Assembly: GCF_014646635.1 (NCBI RefSeq) | Contig: NZ_BMNQ01000040.1 | Coordinates: 1-33,625 of the forward strand | Origin: Lentibacillus kapialis | Lineage (GTDB): Bacteria > Bacillota > Bacilli > Bacillales > Amphibacillaceae | Reading direction: 5' to 3' | DNA length: 33,625 nt | Shown here: positions 7,968-16,767 of the stretch, in pieces | Layout of the letters: each line of letters opens with the position of its first letter | Numbering within the stretch: position 1 is the first letter of the stretch | The notes under the pieces: model-generated | Databases searched by the model: none | Seen by the model: the letters and a program-made list of their open reading frames with translations, nothing else | What the model was told of the DNA's origin: nothing | Translations under genes and position numbers: made by a program

Positions 7968-8170
7968 TTCAAAAAGGAGGATAAAAAGGACCAAGAAGTT
8001 CGAGCCGGCGCAGTTTCGAGCAGCGAAAGGGTGTGACTTTAGATACATGAGCACAAGTAATGCTACCCTGAATCCGCTTCGCACGCAGGAAAAGTGTTTT
8101 TCTTTTCCAAGGAGCGGAGAAACAAGCCAACGAAGAAATTCGAAGTGTCATTTTTACCGGGCTTTTTGAA
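7968..8170. repeat. About 200-bp structured repeat with terminal inverted repeats
   Basis: The ends are TTCAAAAAG (7968-7976) and CTTTTTGAA (8162-8170). Just inside, GGATAAAAAGGAC faces GTCATTTTTACC, and AGAAGTTCGAG faces GAAATTCGAAG, giving a long imperfect stem. The sequence resembles a repeat I recall from intergenic regions of many Bacillaceae. Short open frames on both strands are dominated by low-complexity basic residues and are unlikely to be genes. It fills the gap between the clpP promoter and the end of the response regulator gene. A TATAAT at 7937-7942 on the plus strand could start an RNA through it. Confidence 0.6.
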
Positions 8171-8217
8171 CAATCTCTTAAACATCGTTCCCGCCAGACG
8201 GAAAAATAAACCCTGTG

Positions 8218-8829
8218 TTATAAAAGTTTATACTTATTTCTAGGACGGCCCTGTTTGCCATATTGTGAGATGATCTCAACTTCTCCTTTGCTTTCCAAAA
8301 AGGTTAAGTAGCGGTGAACCGTCTGATATGATATCGGCAATTCTTCTTGTATTTCCTGAATTGATGATGGTTCTGACTGTCTTAATAAGCTGTTTTTAAT
8401 CGACATGAGTGTTGAATGGCTGATTCCTTTTTCAACAAATACATCTTCATTATTTCCGCTCAATTTGGCAATCTTTAAGTTTATCCGAATCCTTGAAATC
8501 AGATCCGGTGCCCTGATTGGTTTTAGAGCGAAGTCATTAGCTCCGGCCTGTAGAAAAACGTCGGCTATTTCCTGCCGTTCATCAACTGTCAAAATAATAA
8601 TTGGTGTCCAATTGTTTCGCTTTCGAAGTTCTTTTGTTGTTTTAAGCCCATCCCAATGAGGCATGTGGTAATCAAGCAAAATAAGATCCGGGGTGACGCT
8701 TTCACTTTGTTCGACAGCAGCTTTTCCCGTAGATGCTTCGATGCCGTTCCATCCGGCATAATCACATATCTCCTTCAATGTGAAACGGATATCCTCATTA
8801 TCATCAACGATTAATATGGTGGTACTCAT
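8218..8829 (-). CDS. Response regulator with C-terminal winged helix (CitB/DcuR-like)
   Basis: A 203-residue two-component regulator. The receiver domain has the acidic pair Asp9/Asp10, the phosphoacceptor Asp53 in LILLDYHMPHWDG, Thr81 and Lys103 (LKPI). After a linker, residues 135-203 form a DNA-binding domain with QEIQEELPISYQTVHRYL as the likely recognition segment and a basic tail QGRPRNKYKLL. This layout resembles regulators that respond to di- and tricarboxylates. It overlaps the kinase gene by 26 bases and so is translated with it. Its targets are not known; the neighbouring peptide importer or the operon itself are the first to test. Confidence 0.88.
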   Translation of the reverse strand: MSTTILIVDDNEDIRFTLKEICDYAGWNGIEASTGKAAVEQSESVTPDLILLDYHMPHWDGLKTTKELRKRNNWTPIIILTVDERQEIADVFLQAGANDFALKPIRAPDLISRIRINLKIAKLSGNNEDVFVEKGISHSTLMSIKNSLLRQSEPSSIQEIQEELPISYQTVHRYLTFLESKGEVEIISQYGKQGRPRNKYKLL

Positions 8830-10198
8830 TCATTCTTTCACCTGCTTCCTGTAATGGTAGCGTGATGTTCATTTGTGTCTGTTTGCCGGGGACACTGGTA
8901 ACAGTTATATGTCCATGATGGTTTTCGATGACGCGTTTAACAAACGAAAGACCGATACCGGACGAATTCTTTGTACTAAAGCCAGCCTGCCAAATATCCT
9001 TTAGATGTTCCGCCTGTATTCCCGGACCGTTATCCTTGATACAAAACAAAATCCCTTTATCTATCTTTTTGACATTGATGTGGATAAACCCTTTTTTTTC
9101 GGCAAATGAACTGATGGCATTCTCTAAAATATTTGATATGGCACGTGAAAAACGAATCTTATTAACATGAATAGGCGGCAGGTTTTCGTCTATATCGATT
9201 CTCAGTTTTATAAGCTGATTATCAATGTTAAGGTGGCTCGTTACATATTCAATCAATTTATTGACTGTAAGCGCTTGTTTATTATTTTCATAAAGTATTT
9301 CGGAAATCATATCATTCATTTTTTTTAGTGAATGGTCTACTCGTGCGAAATAAGGTCGTAATGTTCTGTTTTCAGTTTGTAATTTCAGCTCAATTAAAGA
9401 AACAAGCCCTTCAACGGTTACAAGGGGAGTTTTTATGTCGTGTACCAGCATGCTGATCTCTTCGTAAACTTTTGATTCTATAAGCGCCGTTCGGGTTTCC
9501 TTCAGCTCTTTCCCCTGTAAATGGTATTTCTTCAAGGTATCGAGTTGTCTGTTCAGAAGATGGATTAAAATTGTAAAAATAATGGCGATTGTAAGAAATA
9601 CAATAAAGAATATAGTTGCAATCGTATTCAACAAACTATTGCCGGTTAAAAACTGATCCGCCATTTTAATGCTCGCTGCCAGATCATTTGTCCCAAAGCC
9701 AAGGACCGTAAATGCCGGGATTAGATACAGCCATTGAATCGCCAGTAGAACTAAAAATAATATGATGGAGAAGATAATGTAATAATGCTTCTGTTTGGGG
9801 ATGTATAATTGAAGCAAAATAATAATTCCAGCTGCAAACAAGTGCCCGGTATATGAAAAATGCTCCTGAAAAAGCAAATTGTAGAATATCAATGTTAAAA
9901 AGAGTAGTACTATAAGACTAATTGAAAACATCACGGTGTTTATCCGTTTTGTAAGTGTATTTGCTAAAATTGCCGAGCCAAAATAAATGAAGAAAAAAGT
10001 CATGAGGTATTTGGCAATATAAACAAATGTTGTGATTAAGAGCAAACCGCTATCTTTCTGAATTATACTGTTATAAATATGATCGTTAATGTAAACAGAC
10101 CAGTTATCATAAAGAATCGGAACTAAAAATCCGTAGGCGGTCAGTAAAAAGCCAATACACCCAAATATCAGATACTTCTTGATGTTTACCATAACCAT
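8804..10198 (-). CDS. Membrane sensor histidine kinase with polytopic sensor region
   Basis: A 464-residue kinase. The first 215 residues hold about six or seven hydrophobic segments with only one sizeable extracytoplasmic loop near the start and no PAS domain. Then come a coiled linker, the H-box MLVHDIKTPLVTVEG with the phosphorylated His253, an N-box NILENAISSF, DNGPGI and SSGIGLSFVKRV of the ATPase domain. I take ATG 10198, which has AGAAGGG eight bases upstream; ATG 10216 overlaps the stop of the upstream gene (ATGA) but has no ribosome site, and would add six residues. It sits between a DUF6305-like secreted protein and the response regulator, so the three probably form one signalling unit. 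Confidence 0.88.
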   Translation of the reverse strand: MVMVNIKKYLIFGCIGFLLTAYGFLVPILYDNWSVYINDHIYNSIIQKDSGLLLITTFVYIAKYLMTFFFIYFGSAILANTLTKRINTVMFSISLIVLLFLTLIFYNLLFQEHFSYTGHLFAAGIIILLQLYIPKQKHYYIIFSIILFLVLLAIQWLYLIPAFTVLGFGTNDLAASIKMADQFLTGNSLLNTIATIFFIVFLTIAIIFTILIHLLNRQLDTLKKYHLQGKELKETRTALIESKVYEEISMLVHDIKTPLVTVEGLVSLIELKLQTENRTLRPYFARVDHSLKKMNDMISEILYENNKQALTVNKLIEYVTSHLNIDNQLIKLRIDIDENLPPIHVNKIRFSRAISNILENAISSFAEKKGFIHINVKKIDKGILFCIKDNGPGIQAEHLKDIWQAGFSTKNSSGIGLSFVKRVIENHHGHITVTSVPGKQTQMNITLPLQEAGERMNEYHHINR

Positions 10199-10212
10199 CG
10201 AATCAGCCCTTC

Positions 10213-10806
10213 TCATCGGAATACAGAATTAAAAGGAGTTTGCAGGTCTTCTAATTTGTTCACAAGTGTTACTGGGATGGAATGTTTACGAATTAAGTTG
10301 ACATAGGCTGCTTCCTTTTTCATATTTTTTAGTCCAATAAAGTAATCTGCAGATGGTGCGATTTGTTCAAACAGCTTCCAGGTTTGGGTATTGTTTCGAT
10401 ACTTGCCGGAAATATTCACTAAAATGATGGGCAATTCAGTCGCCCGGGCTTCAGCAACTAATGCTGTTATCCTGCTTAATTCTTCCCGATAAGAACGTTC
10501 GGTTTGTGATAATCCATTGATGCTGAATCCGAGCATAATGACAACACTGTTATAGTCATAAAGATCTGTACTAAGGGCTCTTGGCCGGTAATCTGCTTCA
10601 AGGTTAAGGTTTTCGGCTATACTTAAGAGAACACTGCTTTCTGCAGCTTGTCCGGCTGATGTAATCAGTAGCTTTTCATCTGCAATCGGGGCGGGGAGGT
10701 TTGGATACATATTGACATACATCGACTGTGATGTTCCAAGTGACTGGATTGAAAATAAAATCGCCATACAAAAACAAATGATGACAGGAATAAATGTTTT
10801 AATCAT
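10213..10806 (-). CDS. Membrane-anchored secreted protein, DUF6305-like
   Basis: A 197-residue protein with one N-terminal hydrophobic segment (residues 3-22) and no lipobox Cys, so either anchored or cleaved. The rest is a compact alpha/beta domain: KLLITSAGQAAESSVLLSIA, a VVIMLGFSINGLS strand-loop, PIILVNISGKYRN and a final IPVTLV. The order of these segments recalls the DUF6305 family as I remember it, with the LLITSAGQ opening as the main clue; that assignment is from memory. ATG 10806 follows GGAGAG by six bases. Its end overlaps the long start of the kinase gene. By analogy with extracytoplasmic partners of carboxylate-sensing kinases, it may capture a ligand and present it to the kinase. 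This is inference. Confidence 0.7.
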   Translation of the reverse strand: MIKTFIPVIICFCMAILFSIQSLGTSQSMYVNMYPNLPAPIADEKLLITSAGQAAESSVLLSIAENLNLEADYRPRALSTDLYDYNSVVIMLGFSINGLSQTERSYREELSRITALVAEARATELPIILVNISGKYRNNTQTWKLFEQIAPSADYFIGLKNMKKEAAYVNLIRKHSIPVTLVNKLEDLQTPFNSVFR

Positions 10807-10822
10807 ATGAATCTCTCCAATT

Positions 10823-10863
10823 AGAAAAACTCGGCATTCGCCTCGTCTTATAACGAATGCCGA
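10823..10863 (-). terminator. Strong hairpin with U-run in the leader of the DUF6305 operon
   Basis: TCGGCATTCG (10831-10840) and CGAATGCCGA (10854-10863) pair perfectly around 13 bases. On the minus strand a T-run follows at once (plus 10825-10829), and T residues also flank it on the other side, so it can work both ways. It lies only 17 bases before the start codon, so transcripts of the signalling genes from the promoter at 10938 must pass it. It may end the importer operon, or act as an attenuator. Confidence 0.75.
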
Positions 10864-10937
10864 AGCTTTTTCTTATAAGGTCATCCATAATTTATAATTT
10901 CTGACGTTAAAAAAAAGGCAAAGCATCTGCTCCACCT

Positions 10938-10965
10938 ATTATATACTTTATTCACAATTTTTCAA
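10938..10965 (-). promoter_or_regulatory. Likely promoter for the DUF6305-kinase-regulator operon
   Basis: On the minus strand TTGAAA (plus 10960-10965) and TATAAT (plus 10938-10943) are 16 bases apart, directly after the stop of the permease gene. The leader would be about 125 bases and includes GGAGC-AGAT-GCTTT followed by eight T residues (a weaker terminator form, near plus 10912-10934), then the strong hairpin at 10823-10863. Confidence 0.6.
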
Positions 10966-11877
10966 TTACTTTTTCAACTTTGGATCTAAGGCATCGCGTA
11001 AGCCATCACCAAATAGGTTGAATCCAATAACGACAAAAAATATAGCTAACCCCGGAAAGGTTATAACCCATGGCGCATTTTGCAATGCTGCACGTCCATC
11101 ACTTAACATGGCGCCCCATTCTGGTGTGGGGGGTTGTGCCCCAAGTCCAAGAAAGCTCAGTCCGGCAGCATCCAGTATAGCAGTACCCACGCTAAGCGTC
11201 GCTTGAACGATAATTGGAGCAATGCAGTTAGGAAGCACATGTTGCATAAGCGTTCTTCCGTGTTTAGCACCAATAGCCCTGGCGGCTTCAATATACTCTG
11301 TTTCTTTTACAGATAAAACTGCTGAACGGATGATCCGCGCGAACTGGGGAATGCCGATGATTCCAACTGCTATCATTGCATTTCTCAGACTCGGCCCAAG
11401 TACGGCCACCAATGCAATAGCCAGCAAGATACTAGGGAAGGCCAATAGAATATCGACAAAACGCATGATAATCTGATCAGCCCATTTTCCGAAATAACCG
11501 GCAACCGACCCTAATAAAACACCGATAATCATGGAAATGCCAACTGCTATAACACCAATTTGAATAGATATACGCGTACCATAAATTATTCTGCTGAAAA
11601 TATCGCGGCCAAGGGCGTCTGTCCCCAGCCAATGTTCTGAGGATGGTGTCTGGTATTGATTAAGGATTGATTGCTCTGTAGGACTGTGTGTTGCAATTAA
11701 AGGAGCAAATATAGCCGTAACGATCAGAATGAAAATAATACAAAACCCGATTAATGATGTTTTGCTTTTTAATAAATGGAACAGTGAATCCATCCACAAA
11801 CTTCTCGGTTTGGCGGTTTTGGCATTTTTTGTTTCCGATAAATCCGGATTTGTTATAGAGTTTGGTTGAAGTGACAA
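10966..11877 (-). CDS. Peptide ABC transporter permease, OppC/DppC/AppC type
   Basis: A 303-residue inner-membrane subunit with six membrane segments. An N-terminal segment near residues 38-60 is followed by the LGTDALGRDIFSRIIYG signature of the C-type permease, and the EAA loop EYIEAARAIGAKHGRTLMQH contacts the ATPases. The tail GDGLRDALDPKLKK is typical. The start is TTG 11877, preceded by AAAGGATG at a rather long distance; a downstream ATG (residue 29) would remove only the cytoplasmic tail. It is the last gene of the five-gene importer, 48 bases after the B-type permease. Confidence 0.92.
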   Translation of the reverse strand: MSLQPNSITNPDLSETKNAKTAKPRSLWMDSLFHLLKSKTSLIGFCIIFILIVTAIFAPLIATHSPTEQSILNQYQTPSSEHWLGTDALGRDIFSRIIYGTRISIQIGVIAVGISMIIGVLLGSVAGYFGKWADQIIMRFVDILLAFPSILLAIALVAVLGPSLRNAMIAVGIIGIPQFARIIRSAVLSVKETEYIEAARAIGAKHGRTLMQHVLPNCIAPIIVQATLSVGTAILDAAGLSFLGLGAQPPTPEWGAMLSDGRAALQNAPWVITFPGLAIFFVVIGFNLFGDGLRDALDPKLKK

Positions 11878-11925
11878 AACTAAAACATCCTTTCGTCTGA
11901 TAATAGGAACTATTAACCGTTCACA

Positions 11926-12930
11926 CTACTTATAACGAATTCTGGGGTCGAAGTATTTATATAGAAGGTCAGTTATCAAATTAACGAAAACAAATATAAT
12001 GGCTATAACAAGTATCGTGCTTTGAACCACCGGATAGTCACGACCAAGAACCGATAAATAAACATACCGTCCTACTCCGGGCCAGGAGAATATCGATTCT
12101 GTCAATACAGCGCCTCCAAGCAAAAAGCCAAATTGAAGCCCAATAACCGTCAAAACGGGAAGAAAGGCATTTTTTAATGCATGTCGGAAAATGATAATCC
12201 GTTTTTTTAACCCTTTTGCATCGGCAGTCCGGATATAATCCTGACGCATCACTTCAAGCATACTCGAACGTGTCATACGAGCAATGATTGCCATTGGTAT
12301 GGTTCCAAGTGCTATACCCGGCATTAGTAAGTGAAAAAATGCATCTTTAAATGCAGCCCAATTCCACGTTAAAATACTGTCAAGTAAATAAAAATTTGTT
12401 ATAGTCTCGAGTTCTATGCTTGATGACAGTCTGCCGGATGGCGGCAACAGCTGGAGCTGAACAGAAAAAAGTAAAATCATCATGAGTCCAAGCCAGAAAA
12501 TTGGCATCGAAACACCGAATAATGCTCCTGTCATACTGATATTATCAAACCAGGAATATTGCTTGACTGCAGCAATGACACCGGCCGTTATTCCAACGGC
12601 CATCGCTAAAATCATGGCAAAAATTGTAAGTTCGATTGTTGCAGGTAACTTTTGTAATAATTCATAAGCAATCGATTCGTTTGATTGGATTGATTCTCCT
12701 AAATCACCTTGAATTATTTTTCCAACAAAATTTCCATATTGAACAATATAAGGGTCATTCAATCCCAACTCTTCACGCAACAGTTTAAGCTGTGTTTCAG
12801 TTGCTTTGGTTCCAAGCATACTTTTCGCCGGGTCTCCCGGGATTAAATGAATCAGGGAAAACGTTAAGACTGAGACGCCAATGAGTACAGGGATGGTCAA
12901 TAATATTCTTTTAGCAATATATTTCAGCAT
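11926..12930 (-). CDS. Peptide ABC transporter permease, OppB/DppB/AppB type
   Basis: A 334-residue permease. It opens with MLKYIAKRILLTIPVLIGVS, has the LIHLIPGDPA signature after the first membrane segment, and the EAA loop DYIRTADAKGLKKRIIIFRH. Six membrane segments and the tail LYKYFDPRIRYK are typical of the B-type subunit, which pairs with the C-type subunit next to it to form the channel. ATG 12930 follows ATGGAGGAAT. A stem-loop lies in the 105-base gap to the binding-protein gene upstream. Confidence 0.93.
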   Translation of the reverse strand: MLKYIAKRILLTIPVLIGVSVLTFSLIHLIPGDPAKSMLGTKATETQLKLLREELGLNDPYIVQYGNFVGKIIQGDLGESIQSNESIAYELLQKLPATIELTIFAMILAMAVGITAGVIAAVKQYSWFDNISMTGALFGVSMPIFWLGLMMILLFSVQLQLLPPSGRLSSSIELETITNFYLLDSILTWNWAAFKDAFFHLLMPGIALGTIPMAIIARMTRSSMLEVMRQDYIRTADAKGLKKRIIIFRHALKNAFLPVLTVIGLQFGFLLGGAVLTESIFSWPGVGRYVYLSVLGRDYPVVQSTILVIAIIFVFVNLITDLLYKYFDPRIRYK

Positions 12931-12959
12931 TTGGGAATTCCTCCATTAACCTGGAATTA

Positions 12960-12990
12960 ACTCCAGAAGCCGGGATCGGCCTTCTGGAGT
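12960..12990 (-). other. Intercistronic stem-loop between binding protein and permease genes
   Basis: ACTCCAGAAG (12960-12969) pairs with CTTCTGGAGT (12981-12990), extended by CCG/CGG with one bulged base. No T-run follows on the minus strand. Such hairpins after a solute-binding-protein gene commonly protect the upstream message, so that the binding protein is made in excess over the permeases. Confidence 0.6.
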
Positions 12991-13035
12991 ATTCATGCCA
13001 GTCGGAAAATTAAGTTTGCTATGATTGGAAGGCTA

Positions 13036-14682
13036 TTATTTTTCAAGATCCAACAAATTGAATGGTTCAGTACCGGTCGGATGTGGTACATAATTTTTTA
13101 CGTTTTTGCTTGCAGCGATTGGCGGTGTTGTGTGGGCTATTGGGAACCAAGGTGCATCCTCATGAATAATTTTTTGTGCTTCCATGTAATATTCAATACG
13201 TTCTTCCTGATCCATCTCCGTTTGAGCCGCCTTTAATAAGTCGTGCACTTCATCACTCTTATACATGGCAACATTGCCTGCCGAAGCGTTTGCGTTATCT
13301 TTATCCAGCAGGACATAAAGGAAATTATCCGGATCACCATTGTCACCGGTCCATCCTAGAAATTTCATATCGTAGCTTGTGTCCTCACCGGAAGTATGCG
13401 TATCCCAGTCGTTAACAACAACCTCAACGTTAATGTTTACGTCTTTTAGCATTTCCTGTATAGCTTGTGCCGTTATTTTTGGCTGCGGCATATAAGGTCT
13501 CGGATTGGCAAATGTATGCAAGTTTATATTAAAACCATCGGCATATCCTGCTTCTGCGAGTAATTTCTTAGCCTCTTCAACATCATATCCATAATCTTCA
13601 ATATTATCGTTATAGCCCCATAAAGATGGAGGGAGCGGATTTTTAGCAGGCTTTCCGATTCCATCATACAGACTCATGAGTTCCTCTTTGTCAATTGCTA
13701 AATTAATAGCCTGACGGACTAGCTTTTTGGACATTGGCCCTTTTTTACTTGTATTAAATGCCATATAGCTGACGTTCATAGATGGTCGCCGGATGACCTG
13801 AAGATTTTCATCATTTTCTGCTGTTTGAATATCCTGTGGATTCAAACCTTTCATAAGGTCAATTGATCCAGCCTGCAGTTCAAGAAATCTGGCTCCATTA
13901 TCGGGAATTGTACGGAAGATAACTTCATCTATGTTCGCCATGTCTCCAAAATAGTCTTCATTTTTTGAAAGTGTTATTTTGTCATCCGGTATCCATTCTT
14001 CAAATACAAATGGACCGGTACCGACCGGGTTTTTAAAAAAATCTTCACCATGTTTTTCGATAGCCTCAGGGCTTGCAATTCCAAAAGGTGGCATCGCTAA
14101 TGTCTGCAGGAATGGAGCGTTCGGTTCAGATAAAGTGAACTTAACTTCATAGTCGCCGGTTGCTTTTACATTTTCGATAATTCCCCCCATATCCTCATCA
14201 GTGGAGCCAAACATGTATGCATAGTAAGAAAAATCGCCGGAGGAGGTCCAGCGTTCAAAATTATAAACGACATCCTCTGCCGTGAAATCAGTTCCATCAT
14301 GGAACGTTACATCATCCCTTAGTGTAAATGTCCAAACTAAACCATCATCACTGACATTCCATTCAGTTGCCAATGCTGGCTTGACTTCGGTACTGTCTGT
14401 TTTGTATCTGACTAATGGATCGAAAATTTGATTGGTGACATAGATTGACTCACCATCGGTAACTTTTGATGGATCCAGTTGAAGTGAATCATTTCCGCGA
14501 CCGAAGACAAGGGTCTTTTTACCGTTCTGTGCTTCAGCTTCATCCGATCCCTGATCACCGGAGGCATTTTCCGATTGACTATCGCCGGTTGAACCGGTAC
14601 CTGCATCGTCTGTACAGGCGGCCATAAATAATACAACAGCAAAAAATAATGTAAACAATACCATGTAATGACGCTTCTTCAA
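13036..14682 (-). CDS. Peptide-binding lipoprotein of the ABC importer (SBP family 5)
   Basis: A 548-residue extracytoplasmic binding protein. The signal peptide ends in a lipobox, LFMAAC, with Cys23 as the lipid attachment site, followed by an acidic linker (about residues 24-53) that spaces the domain from the membrane. The mature part shows family 5 marks: LVFGRGNDSLQLDPSKVTDG, WTFTLRDDVTFHDGTDFTAE and GTGPFVFEEW. Ligands in the family include di- and oligopeptides, nickel and glutathione; the linker acidity fits a salt-adapted surface. The start is TTG 14682 behind AAAGGGGGA. It lies 54 bases after the second ATPase gene; the D-F-A-B-C order is that of the app operon of B. subtilis. Confidence 0.93.
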   Translation of the reverse strand: MKKRHYMVLFTLFFAVVLFMAACTDDAGTGSTGDSQSENASGDQGSDEAEAQNGKKTLVFGRGNDSLQLDPSKVTDGESIYVTNQIFDPLVRYKTDSTEVKPALATEWNVSDDGLVWTFTLRDDVTFHDGTDFTAEDVVYNFERWTSSGDFSYYAYMFGSTDEDMGGIIENVKATGDYEVKFTLSEPNAPFLQTLAMPPFGIASPEAIEKHGEDFFKNPVGTGPFVFEEWIPDDKITLSKNEDYFGDMANIDEVIFRTIPDNGARFLELQAGSIDLMKGLNPQDIQTAENDENLQVIRRPSMNVSYMAFNTSKKGPMSKKLVRQAINLAIDKEELMSLYDGIGKPAKNPLPPSLWGYNDNIEDYGYDVEEAKKLLAEAGYADGFNINLHTFANPRPYMPQPKITAQAIQEMLKDVNINVEVVVNDWDTHTSGEDTSYDMKFLGWTGDNGDPDNFLYVLLDKDNANASAGNVAMYKSDEVHDLLKAAQTEMDQEERIEYYMEAQKIIHEDAPWFPIAHTTPPIAASKNVKNYVPHPTGTEPFNLLDLEK

Positions 14683-14736
14683 GTCGAGTCCCCCTTTAAA
14701 AATTTATGGTTTTGGGTTGACACTTAAGTACTTGTC

Positions 14737-15717
14737 TTATCCAACCACCTCCTTGGCGAAATGACATGCTGCCATTTGGCCACTTGTCGATACCTGTTTT
14801 AATGCGGGCTTTTCGGCACGGCATACTTCCTCCGCTAATGAACACCTCGTGTGAAATTTGCAGCCTTGTGGCGGATTCGCCGGTGAAGGTAGATCACCTT
14901 GTAAAATAATACGTTTTTTTTCGTGGTGCGGGTCTGCTTCAGGCACCGCTGATAAAAGAGCCTGCGTATATGGATGTTTCGCGTCCTGATAGACGTCATG
15001 AACATCGCCGATTTCAACTATTTCCCCCAGGTACATCACTAGTACACGGTCACTGATGTGATGGACAACACTTAAATCGTGTGCGATAAAAATATATGTA
15101 AGGTCAAATTCCTTTTGTAAGTCTTCCATTAAATTTATGACTTGTGCCTGGATGGAAACGTCCAACGCAGAAACGGGTTCGTCACAAATGACCAGTTCGG
15201 GGTCCAGCGCAAGTGCTCTTGCAATACCAATCCGCTGCCGCTGTCCGCCGCTGAATTCATGCGGGTAGCGATGTTTATGATGGCTTTGCAGTCCGACAAC
15301 GTCCAGGAGCCTTTCCAATTTTTTGTTTCTTTCGTTCCTGGGAACATTAAATATTTTCATCGGTTCTATAATGGTCTGTTCAATTGTTTTTCGCGGGTTC
15401 AGTGATGCGTATGGGTCTTGGAAAATAATTTGCATTTCTTTTCTGAGCTTTCGCATCTCCTCTCCACGGACATGTGTGATATCGTTACCTTTGAATAGAA
15501 TCTCCCCATCAGAAGCCTCCAGCAATTTTAATATGACTCTTCCCGCAGTTGATTTCCCGCAGCCGCTTTCACCAACCAATCCAAGCGTTTCACCTTTTTT
15601 TACCGAAAAAGAAATGCCATCGACTGCTTTTAACACGTGTTTTTCTTTTGAGAACAGCTGGTTATTTTTTAAGGGAAAATGTTTTTTTATATTTTTTACT
15701 TCTAATAAAGAGCTCAT
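14737..15717 (-). CDS. Peptide ABC transporter ATPase, OppF/DppF/AppF type
   Basis: A 326-residue cytoplasmic ATPase. Walker A GESGCGKST is at residues 49-57, the signature is FSGGQRQRIGIARAL, Walker B is LVICDEPVSALDV and the switch His is in IFIAHDLSV. The C-terminal oligopeptide-type extension contains CKFHTRCSLAEEVCRAEKP, a Cys-rich motif that holds an iron-sulfur cluster in some relatives. Its ATG overlaps the stop of the first ATPase gene (ATGA), so the two subunits are made together and would form the heterodimeric motor. Confidence 0.95.
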   Translation of the reverse strand: MSSLLEVKNIKKHFPLKNNQLFSKEKHVLKAVDGISFSVKKGETLGLVGESGCGKSTAGRVILKLLEASDGEILFKGNDITHVRGEEMRKLRKEMQIIFQDPYASLNPRKTIEQTIIEPMKIFNVPRNERNKKLERLLDVVGLQSHHKHRYPHEFSGGQRQRIGIARALALDPELVICDEPVSALDVSIQAQVINLMEDLQKEFDLTYIFIAHDLSVVHHISDRVLVMYLGEIVEIGDVHDVYQDAKHPYTQALLSAVPEADPHHEKKRIILQGDLPSPANPPQGCKFHTRCSLAEEVCRAEKPALKQVSTSGQMAACHFAKEVVG

Positions 15718-16715
15718 GTTTCCACCGCTTTCGTTGAGTAGTTTTCATAAAGCAGACAGCGGACTTGATGGTTTTGGCCAACCTTTCGTAATTCAGGGTC
15801 CGTTGATAAACACGTTTCCATCACATGATTGCATCTCGGAGCAAAACTGCATCCATCAGGTAAATCATGCAAATCCGGTGGTACGCCTTCGATTGCCTTC
15901 AATTGTTGTTTATCAGCTGTTATGTTCGGTATTGAATTCATGAGTCCTTGCGTATATGGATGTTTTCCATTGTCAAATAGATTATTAGTATCCGAGAATT
16001 CAGCCGGTTTTCCAGCATACATCACCATAACACGGTCGCATACTTCAGCAACGACACCTAAGTCGTGTGTTATCATGATGATAGCCATATCAAGTTCCCG
16101 CTGCATGCGTTTTAATAATTCAAGAATTTGTGCCTGTATAGTAACATCGAGTGCAGTTGTTGGTTCATCAGCGATCAAAAGTGATGGATTACAGGATAGT
16201 GCCATCGCAATCATGACACGCTGACGCATCCCGCCGCTGAATTCATGCGGAAAGCTTTTAAGTCGTTTTTGCGGTTCCGGAATGCCAACTAAATCAAGCA
16301 GTTCGAGGATGCGTGCTTTTGCTTGTTTTTTAGATATATTCTCATGTGCCAGAATGGTTTCCATCATTTGTTTTTCAATTGTGAAGACAGGGTTTAATGA
16401 AGACATTGGATCCTGGAATATCATAGCTATTTCCTTGCCACGGATCTTTCGCATCTGCTTTGGAGATTTATGGAGCAAATTGTCACCTTTGAAATGAATG
16501 TTGCCATCGACGATCCTGCCGGGCGGGGAGGGGACCAGTCCCAAAATAGACATGGCTGTCATACTTTTTCCTGATCCCGATTCACCTACAATGCCAAGCG
16601 TTTCTCCCGGACTTATTTCAAAATTCACACCATCCACTGCTTTGACAGTACCGGACTTTGTGAAAAAATGTGTATGTAAATTACTGACTTCGAGGAGTGG
16701 GGCTGCATTTTTCAT
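15714..16715 (-). CDS. Peptide ABC transporter ATPase, OppD/DppD/AppD type
   Basis: A 333-residue ATPase and first gene of the importer operon. Walker A GESGSGKS is at residues 44-51, the signature is FSGGMRQRVMIAMAL, Walker B is LLIADEPTTALDV, followed by IMITHDLGVVAEVCDRV. The C-terminal extension has CSFAPRCNHVMETC, again the Cys-rich oligopeptide-type motif. ATG 16715 follows TTAGGAGGC. A promoter is visible 50 to 80 bases upstream, divergent from a tRNA gene. Confidence 0.95.
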   Translation of the reverse strand: MKNAAPLLEVSNLHTHFFTKSGTVKAVDGVNFEISPGETLGIVGESGSGKSMTAMSILGLVPSPPGRIVDGNIHFKGDNLLHKSPKQMRKIRGKEIAMIFQDPMSSLNPVFTIEKQMMETILAHENISKKQAKARILELLDLVGIPEPQKRLKSFPHEFSGGMRQRVMIAMALSCNPSLLIADEPTTALDVTIQAQILELLKRMQRELDMAIIMITHDLGVVAEVCDRVMVMYAGKPAEFSDTNNLFDNGKHPYTQGLMNSIPNITADKQQLKAIEGVPPDLHDLPDGCSFAPRCNHVMETCLSTDPELRKVGQNHQVRCLLYENYSTKAVET

Positions 16716-16767
16716 GGAAAGCCTCCTAAGTTATAATAAATTATTAGATTGTTTTGAATTAACTTAT

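Noticed and set aside
7963-8169. 68-codon frame on the plus strand and 60-codon frame on the minus strand within the second repeat
   Set aside because: Both follow the repeat exactly, use low-complexity sequence and have no plausible family; the repeat explains them better.
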